Positions 15,215 through 20,207 of a DNA stretch of 20,207 nt are shown here, one piece after another. Origin of the DNA: Rhodobacteraceae bacterium UBA1943 (GTDB taxonomy: Bacteria; Pseudomonadota; Alphaproteobacteria; Rhodobacterales; Rhodobacteraceae); assembly GCA_002336845.1 (NCBI GenBank), contig DDEX01000055.1, positions 1 to 20,207 of the forward strand, read 5' to 3'. The notes under the pieces are model-generated. The model was not told where the DNA came from, did no database searches, and saw only the letters and a list, made by a program, of their open reading frames with translations. Made by a program: the position numbers and the translations under genes. Position 1 is the first letter of the stretch, and each line of letters starts with the position of its first letter.

Positions 15215-15239
15215 GGTGCGTGCAAAGCACGCACCCTAC
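15215..15239 (-). repeat. REP palindrome 3, partner of REP 2 next to lepA
   Basis: On the minus strand GTAG (15239-15236) precedes GGTGCGTGC, a three-base loop and GCACGCACC. The stem differs from REP 2 by a paired change (A-T to C-G at the loop-closing position). With REP 2 and the 27-base spacer it makes a REPIN of 76 bases. It ends 17 bases from the lepA stop codon. Confidence 0.9.
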
Positions 15240-15255
15240 GCGGTAACGCGACTGG

Positions 15256-17055
15256 TCAGGAATCCATCTTCAACGCATTGATGAATGCCGTCTGCGGAAT
15301 TTCCACCTTCCCGAACTGGCGCATCTTCTTCTTGCCCTCTTTCTGCTTGTCCAACAGCTTCCTTTTCCGCGTCGCATCGCCGCCGTAGCACTTGGCGGTC
15401 ACGTCCTTGCGCATGGCGGACAGGGTTTCACGGGCAATCACGCGGCCCCCGATGGCGGCCTGGATCGGGATTTTGAACATGTGGCGGGGGATCAGCTCTT
15501 TCAGCTTTTCCACCATCGCCCGGCCACGGGATTCGGCGCGGTCGCGGTGCACCATGATGGCCAGCGCATCCACCGGCTCTTCATTCACCATGATCGACAT
15601 TTTCACGAGGTTATCCTCGCGGTATTCCGAAATCTGGTAGTCAAAGCTGGCATAGCCCTTGGTGACAGATTTCAGCCGGTCGTAAAAGTCGAACACCACT
15701 TCGGCCAAAGGCAGGTCATATTCCACCATGGCGCGGGTGCCGGCATAGGTCAGGTTCAACTGAATGCCGCGCCGGTCCTGGCACAGTTTCAGAATGTCGC
15801 CCAGATAGTCATCGGGCACCATGATCGTGGCCTTGATCCGCGGCTCTTCAATATGGTCGATATAGGTGACATCGGGCATATCGGCGGGGTTGTGCAGATC
15901 GCGCACCTCGCCATCCTTCATATGCAGCTTGAAGACCACGCTGGGGGCGGTGGTGATCAGGTCAAGGTCATATTCGCGTTCCAGACGGTCGCGGATAACC
16001 TCCAGGTGCAGCAGGCCCAGGAACCCCATGCGGAAGCCAAAGCCAAGGGCGGCGCTGGTTTCCATCTCATAGCTGAAGCTTGCGTCGTTCAGCGCCAGTT
16101 TTTCAATCGCGTCGCGCAGGTTTTCGAAATCGGCGGCATCCACCGGGAACAGCCCGCAGAACACCACCGGCTGCGCGGGTTTAAAGCCGGGCAGCGCCTC
16201 GGCGCAGGGTTTGCGTTCGTGCGTGACGGTATCGCCAACGCGGGTATCGCGCACCTGCTTGATGCTGGCGGTGAAAATGCCAATCTCGCCCGGCCCCAAT
16301 TCGGCGATATCGACCATCTGGGGCTTCAGAACCGCCAGTTTGTCGATGCCGTAAACGGCGCCGGTTTGCATCATCTTGATGCGGTCGCCCTTTTTCACCA
16401 CGCCATCGACGATGCGGATCATGACGACAACGCCCAGATAGGCATCATACCAGCTATCGACCAGCATGGCCTTCAGGGGGGCGTCGCGATCACCCTTTGG
16501 CGCGGGCAGGCGGGTGACGATGGCCTCCAGCACATCGGGAATGCCAAGGCCGGTCTTGGCGGAGATCGGGATGGCGTCGCTGGCGTCGATGCCGATGACA
16601 TCCTCGATGTTTTCCTTGACCCGCTCGGGCTCGGCTGCTGGCAGGTCGATCTTGTTCAGCACCGGCACGATCTCATGCCCGGCGTCAATCGCCTGATAAA
16701 CATTGGCCAGCGTCTGCGCCTCAACCCCTTGGCTTGCGTCAACCACCAGCAGCGACCCTTCGACGGCGCGCATCGAACGGCTGACCTCATAGGCAAAGTC
16801 AACGTGGCCGGGGGTGTCGATCAGGTTCAGGATGTAGGTCTTGCCATCCTTGGCCGGGTATTCGATGCGAACGGTGTTGGCCTTGATGGTGATGCCCCGT
16901 TCCCGCTCAATATCCATCGAGTCGAGAAGTTGCGCCTTCATGTCGCGTTCGGCCACCGTGCCTGTCATCTGGATCAGACGGTCGGCGAGGGTGGATTTGC
17001 CGTGGTCGATATGGGCCACGATGGAGAAATTGCGGATGAGGTCAAGCTGGGTCAT
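15256..17055 (-). CDS. lepA: Elongation factor 4 (LepA), ribosome back-translocating GTPase
   Basis: A 599-residue translational GTPase, the same length as E. coli LepA. The G domain shows AHIDHGKST (residues 14-22), DTPGHVDF and NKIDLP. Domain II follows, then domain III/V-type sequence with GFRMGFLGLLHLEVI. The LepA-specific C-terminus has IQAAIGGRVIARETLSAMRKDVTAKCYGGD and KRKLLDKQKEGKKKMRQFG. The ATG at 17055 matches the family start (MTQLDLIRNFSIVAHIDHG); the ribosome site is poor, and an upstream open frame to 17211 has no family match. The gene converges on the RAYT gene, and the REPIN between the two probably forms the 3' structure of both mRNAs. No clear minus-strand promoter was recognised in the 271 bases upstream. 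Confidence 0.97.
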   Translation of the reverse strand: MTQLDLIRNFSIVAHIDHGKSTLADRLIQMTGTVAERDMKAQLLDSMDIERERGITIKANTVRIEYPAKDGKTYILNLIDTPGHVDFAYEVSRSMRAVEGSLLVVDASQGVEAQTLANVYQAIDAGHEIVPVLNKIDLPAAEPERVKENIEDVIGIDASDAIPISAKTGLGIPDVLEAIVTRLPAPKGDRDAPLKAMLVDSWYDAYLGVVVMIRIVDGVVKKGDRIKMMQTGAVYGIDKLAVLKPQMVDIAELGPGEIGIFTASIKQVRDTRVGDTVTHERKPCAEALPGFKPAQPVVFCGLFPVDAADFENLRDAIEKLALNDASFSYEMETSAALGFGFRMGFLGLLHLEVIRDRLEREYDLDLITTAPSVVFKLHMKDGEVRDLHNPADMPDVTYIDHIEEPRIKATIMVPDDYLGDILKLCQDRRGIQLNLTYAGTRAMVEYDLPLAEVVFDFYDRLKSVTKGYASFDYQISEYREDNLVKMSIMVNEEPVDALAIMVHRDRAESRGRAMVEKLKELIPRHMFKIPIQAAIGGRVIARETLSAMRKDVTAKCYGGDATRKRKLLDKQKEGKKKMRQFGKVEIPQTAFINALKMDS

Positions 17056-17241
17056 GGCCGGGCATATACCGGGTTGAATGCAACGCGGGAAGGGGATTCT
17101 GGCGCACGGGTGAGTCGCGCGGGCGGGCGGGGCAGGGCAGGAAGTCAGGGGCCGCATATGGGGGTGGCGGCAATCCGGGGCACAAGGGAACGTAGGGCGA
17201 TGAAGGCGCATGGGCTAAATTCCGCCAAACCCCTTGTGGGA

Positions 17242-17270
17242 TTGAAAAAACCGCTTGGGATGGCTAGACT
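17242..17270 (+). promoter_or_regulatory. Sigma-70-like promoter of the small secreted protein gene
   Basis: TTGAAA (17242-17247) and TAGACT (17265-17270) are separated by exactly 17 bases. Transcription would begin near 17277, about 50 bases before the start codon. This is the best promoter match in the window. Confidence 0.6.
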
Positions 17271-17326
17271 GCGTGGCAGAAAAATACCCGGCGGGAAAAA
17301 CCGCGCGGGGGACACTGAGGCAGATG

Positions 17327-17644
17327 ATGACCAAGACGATCATGCAGGCGGCCCTTGCGGCCATGGCCTTTTCCTTTTCCGCGGGTGCTGCATCGGCGGG
17401 GCCGATTGAGAGTGCTTGCCTGCGGTCGGACCGCGGGGCGGCCAATCGGGCACTGTGCGGCTGTATCCAGCAGGTGGCCGATTTCACCTTGCAAGGTGGT
17501 GACCAGCGCCGGGTAGCCGGGTTCTTCAAGGATCCCGAAAAGGCCCAGACGGTAAAGATGTCGAAAAGCAGCTCTGATGATGCGTTCTGGGACCGCTATA
17601 CCGCCTTCACCGCCCAGGCAGAGGCCTATTGCGCGGCGCAGTAG
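17327..17644 (+). CDS. Small periplasmic or secreted four-cysteine protein, function unknown
   Basis: A 105-residue protein with a clear signal peptide: MTKTIMQAALAAMAFSFS, then SAGAASA with likely cleavage after Ala24. The mature part (about 81 residues) has four cysteines: Cys31, Cys44, Cys46 and Cys102. They sit in ESACLRSDRGAANRALCGC near the N-terminus and EAYCAAQ at the very end, so two disulfides are likely. It also contains SSSDDAFWDRY. I recall similar hypothetical proteins in Rhodobacteraceae, sometimes labelled with unsupported transporter names; no function is claimed. Two ATGs are in tandem (17324 and 17327), and the second is preferred because GAGG lies six bases before it. It has its own promoter and ends four bases from the stop of the convergent PPOX-like gene. 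Confidence 0.75.
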   Translation: MTKTIMQAALAAMAFSFSAGAASAGPIESACLRSDRGAANRALCGCIQQVADFTLQGGDQRRVAGFFKDPEKAQTVKMSKSSSDDAFWDRYTAFTAQAEAYCAAQ

Positions 17645-17648
17645 CGCC

Positions 17649-18314
17649 TTACTCCGGCACCATGCCAAATCGGTAGCCGGCCGCATGGCCGGGCAGGGTG
17701 ATGCCGGGCGCAAGGTCGGGCGCGGGCTGGGGTGCGCCCATTGTCAGGTTGATTGGCAGATTGCCGGCCCAGACCGGCCAAGCCTTGTCCTCTGCCGGGT
17801 CGCTTTCGCCGGGGGCGGCTGCGGAAATCTTGGCCGATGCTTCGGTCAGCGGCAGGGAAAGGATGGCTGTGGCTTTCAATTCCTGCGCGGTCATCGGGCG
17901 TAACTGGGGCCAGCGGCCGGGAAACATCTGTTCCATCATGGTTTCAAGGTGCCGGGCTTTTGCGACCGGATCGGTAATGGCCTGTGCCGTGCCCATAACC
18001 ATGACGCAGCGATAATTGACCGAATGCTCTAGGCCCGAGCGGGACAGCACCATGGCATCGGTCAGGGTGACGGTCACGCAGACCGGCCCATTGGTTGCCG
18101 CGCGCGTCATGCGGCTGGCTGAAGATCCGTGCCAGTAGATATGGTCCCCCTCGCGCCATTGCAGGGTGGGGGTGACTATTGGGAAGCCATCGACCAGATG
18201 GCCGACATGGGCGACCGGCATTGCATCGAGAATGGCGTCGATGGTGGCACGGTCATAGGCGGCCTTTTCGTGCAGGCGGCGAACACGGGTGCGGGGGGAA
18301 GGGGGATGGGTCAT
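17649..18314 (-). CDS. Pyridoxamine 5'-phosphate oxidase-fold (split-barrel flavin) protein
   Basis: A 221-residue protein resembling the Pyridox_ox_2 / NimA-like split-barrel group, which binds FMN, F420 or haem depending on the subfamily. Supporting segments are AMPVAHVGHLVDGFPIVTPTLQWREGDHIYWHGSSASRM (residues about 31-69), then GPVCVTVTLTDAMVLSRSGLEHSVNYRCVMVMG and FPGRWPQLRPMT. The HGS...SRM stretch and the NYRCVMVMG strand fit the cofactor-binding barrel. Length is normal. It is not the biosynthetic PdxH, whose C-terminal motif is absent. The ATG at 18314 is taken as the start; its ribosome site is not strong. The gene is monocistronic between the secreted protein (convergent, four-base gap) and clpA. 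The substrate is unknown. Confidence 0.8.
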   Translation of the reverse strand: MTHPPSPRTRVRRLHEKAAYDRATIDAILDAMPVAHVGHLVDGFPIVTPTLQWREGDHIYWHGSSASRMTRAATNGPVCVTVTLTDAMVLSRSGLEHSVNYRCVMVMGTAQAITDPVAKARHLETMMEQMFPGRWPQLRPMTAQELKATAILSLPLTEASAKISAAAPGESDPAEDKAWPVWAGNLPINLTMGAPQPAPDLAPGITLPGHAAGYRFGMVPE

Positions 18315-18492
18315 GGCCGCAGGCTAGCGCAGGCACGGTGCAGAGGGAACGGCGATCCTGTGGCGCCATCAACATAGGCCATGGTCGCACGCAGGAGAAA
18401 GTGGCCTTGTGATGCCGGGGGATTTGGGCGCGCCCAGGGGGGATGCCAGCCTCTTTGGCGCTGCGCAGGAAGGTGCCTGAACCGGCACAGAA

Positions 18493-18517
18493 AAAGGCCC
18501 CCTCGCGGGGGGCCTTT
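18493..18517 (-). terminator. Intrinsic terminator of clpA
   Basis: A 10-bp stem (AAAGGCCCCC at 18493-18502 with GGGGGCCTTT at 18508-18517) has a five-base loop. On the minus strand it is followed by a TTTTT run. It begins 6 bases after the clpA stop codon. Confidence 0.88.
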
Positions 18518-18522
18518 CGAAA

Positions 18523-20207
18523 TCACTCTGCGGTCAGCAGCGGCGGTTTCTGACCCGTCAGGCGGGGCTTGCCCGGTTCCTCATATGTCAGGTGGATCGC
18601 GTCATCTTTCACGCCCACATGCACCGTGCCGCCCTTGACCAGCTTGCCGAACAGCAGTTCTTCAGCCAACGGTTTCTTGATGTTTTCCTGGATCACGCGG
18701 CCCAAGGGACGCGCGCCCATCTTGTCATCATAGCCCTTGTCGCCCAACCAGACCGCCGCCTCGGGCGACAGGTCGATATGGACGTTGCGGTCCAGAAGCT
18801 GCGCCTCAAGTTGCAGCACGAACTTTTCCACCACCTGCGAAATGACGTCCTTGGACAGCGGTGCGAAAGAGATCACCGCATCCAGCCGGTTGCGGAACTC
18901 TGGCGTGAAGACACGTTCGATGGCGGCAGTATCCTCGCCCGTGCGACGTTCACGGCCAAAGCCGATGGCCGCCTGGCTTTGTTCGCGCGCACCTGCGTTC
19001 GATGTCATGATCAGGATCACGTTGCGGAAATCCACCGTCCGGCCGTTGTGGTCGGTCAGCTTGCCGTGGTCCATCACCTGCAACAGGATATTGTAAACGT
19101 CCGGGTGCGCCTTTTCCATTTCGTCCAAGAGAAGGACGCAATGCGGATGCTGGTCAACGCCATCGGTCAGCATCCCGCCCTGATCGAAGCCGACATAGCC
19201 GGGCGGTGCGCCAATCAGACGGGAAACCGCGTGCTTCTCCATGTATTCCGACATGTCAAAGCGCAGCAGCTCCACGCCAAGGGACGAAGCGAGCTGCTTG
19301 GCCACCTCGGTCTTGCCCACGCCCGTCGGCCCGGCGAACAGATAGTTGCCGATGGGCTTTTCGGGTTCGCGCAGGCCAGCACGGGCCAGTTTGATCGCCG
19401 AGCACAGCGCCTCGACTGCCTTGTCCTGACCAAAGACCACGCGTTTCAGCGTCTTTTCCAGATCGCGCAGGGTTTCGGCGTCGTCCTTCGAGACGTTCTT
19501 CGGCGGGATGCGGGCGATTTTCGCCACCACTGCCTCGATCTCTTTCGTCCCAAGCGTCTTGCGGCGCTTGCCCTCGGGCAGAAGATGTTGGGCCGCGCCC
19601 GCCTCGTCGATCACGTCAATCGCAGAGTCGGGCAGCTTGCGGTCGTGAATATAGCGCGAGGCCAGTTCCACCGCCGACTTGATGGCATCGGCAGTGTAGC
19701 GGACGTCGTGATGCTCTTCAAAATTCGGCTTCAGCCCTTGCAGGATCTTGATGGCATCGGGCACGGTCGGTTCGTTCACGTCGATCTTCTGGAACCGACG
19801 CGACAGGGCGCGATCTTTTTCGAAATGCTGACGGAACTCCTTGTAGGTCGTGCTGCCCATGCAGCGCAGCTTGCCGCCTTGCAGGGCAGGTTTCAGCAGG
19901 TTCGAGGCATCCATCGCCCCGCCACTGGTGGCACCTGCGCCGATGACGGTGTGGATTTCGTCGATGAACAGGATGGCATCAGGGTGATCCTCCAATTCCT
20001 TCACCACCTGCTTCAGCCGCTCTTCGAAATCGCCGCGATAGCGGGTTCCGGCCAGCAGGGCGCCCATATCAAGGCTGTAGATCGTGGCATGGGCCAGAAT
20101 TTCCGGTGTCTGCTTGTCCACGATCTTCTTAGCCAGGCCCTCGGCGATGGCGGTCTTGCCTACGCCCGGATCGCCCACCAAAAGCGGGTTGTTCTTGCGG
20201 CGGCGGC
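18523..20207 (-). CDS. clpA: ClpA, ATPase subunit of the ClpAP protease, 5' end outside the window
   Basis: The visible 560 residues are the C-terminal three quarters of ClpA (E. coli ClpA is about 758 residues). The N-domain and about 200 residues lie beyond base 20207. ClpA unfolds substrates and feeds them to ClpP in the cytoplasm. Both AAA modules are present. D1 has Walker A GDPGVGKT and Walker B LFIDEIHTVIGAG. D2 has FAGPTGVGKTE, LLLDEMEKAHPDVYN and the sensor region IMTSNAG. APPGYVGFDQGG is the D2 pore loop of the ClpA type. The ClpP-docking loop appears as IGF in AAIGFGRE. There is no ClpB-type middle coiled coil between the modules, which excludes ClpB/ClpC. The frame remains open to the edge (KNNPLLVGDPGVGK), so internal start codons are not real starts. 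clpS, if present, would be outside the window. Confidence 0.95.
   Translation of the reverse strand, partial: RRRKNNPLLVGDPGVGKTAIAEGLAKKIVDKQTPEILAHATIYSLDMGALLAGTRYRGDFEERLKQVVKELEDHPDAILFIDEIHTVIGAGATSGGAMDASNLLKPALQGGKLRCMGSTTYKEFRQHFEKDRALSRRFQKIDVNEPTVPDAIKILQGLKPNFEEHHDVRYTADAIKSAVELASRYIHDRKLPDSAIDVIDEAGAAQHLLPEGKRRKTLGTKEIEAVVAKIARIPPKNVSKDDAETLRDLEKTLKRVVFGQDKAVEALCSAIKLARAGLREPEKPIGNYLFAGPTGVGKTEVAKQLASSLGVELLRFDMSEYMEKHAVSRLIGAPPGYVGFDQGGMLTDGVDQHPHCVLLLDEMEKAHPDVYNILLQVMDHGKLTDHNGRTVDFRNVILIMTSNAGAREQSQAAIGFGRERRTGEDTAAIERVFTPEFRNRLDAVISFAPLSKDVISQVVEKFVLQLEAQLLDRNVHIDLSPEAAVWLGDKGYDDKMGARPLGRVIQENIKKPLAEELLFGKLVKGGTVHVGVKDDAIHLTYEEPGKPRLTGQKPPLLTAE

Larger units (their letters stand above)
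14613..15240. mobile_element. REP/RAYT unit (REPtron-like): tyrosine transposase flanked by its palindromes
   Basis: The segment holds a RAYT gene, one REP upstream in inverted orientation and an inverted REP pair downstream. All three palindromes have a 9-bp stem headed by GTAG on one strand, which is the landmark recognised by TnpA-REP in E. coli. No target-site duplication or IS-type end was seen. RAYTs are thought to be single-copy domesticated relatives of IS200/IS605 transposases that spread REPs rather than themselves. Confidence 0.85.

Noticed and set aside
15481..17409. 642-codon open frame on the plus strand opposite lepA
   Set aside because: Antisense shadow of lepA; it also overlaps the start of the real secreted-protein gene in another frame.

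Overview
The window is high-GC bacterial chromosome. Its protein families, codon use and gene set (1-Cys peroxiredoxin, small RTX protein with a hydrophobic N-terminus, EF4/LepA, PNPase, S15, ClpA) fit an alphaproteobacterium, most likely of the Rhodobacter/Paracoccus group (Rhodobacteraceae). That placement is inference from sequence style, not from a search. No rRNA, tRNA or CRISPR array was seen.

Left part (1-4160): a truncated VOC/glyoxalase-fold gene on the minus strand is divergent from a tight plus-strand operon. The operon encodes a LysE-type exporter, a homocysteine S-methyltransferase-family protein and an RluA-type pseudouridine synthase, with the last start and stop codons overlapping. 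A membrane-anchored FMN-binding glutamate synthase-like protein follows. Middle (4214-8660): two minus-strand genes, a trimethylamine-dehydrogenase-type flavin/Fe-S oxidoreductase and an aldehyde dehydrogenase, are separated by a strong terminator and have separate upstream regions. A divergent plus-strand 1-Cys peroxiredoxin follows.

Right of that lie an isolated glycosyltransferase of lower GC (8909-10159) and a two-way terminator. Next come pnp and rpsO on the minus strand, unusually separated by a small low-GC membrane-protein gene pointing the other way. A plus-strand RTX (calcium-binding nonapeptide) protein comes next. Between it and lepA sits the most notable element: a REP-associated tyrosine transposase (RAYT, 14688-15167) flanked by three GTAG-headed palindromes of one family. 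One lies upstream and an inverted pair (a REPIN) lies downstream, so the locus is a compact self-contained REP/RAYT unit.

The right end holds lepA (minus), a small secreted four-cysteine protein (plus, with a good promoter), a PPOX-fold flavin/pyridoxamine oxidase-like protein (minus) and the 3' three quarters of clpA (minus), which runs off the window.

All gaps between genes are shorter than 300 bases. What could be read in them (terminators, promoters, palindromes, REPs) is listed. The gaps at 198-288, 8713-8908, 13329-13599 and 18315-18490 show nothing else I can support.
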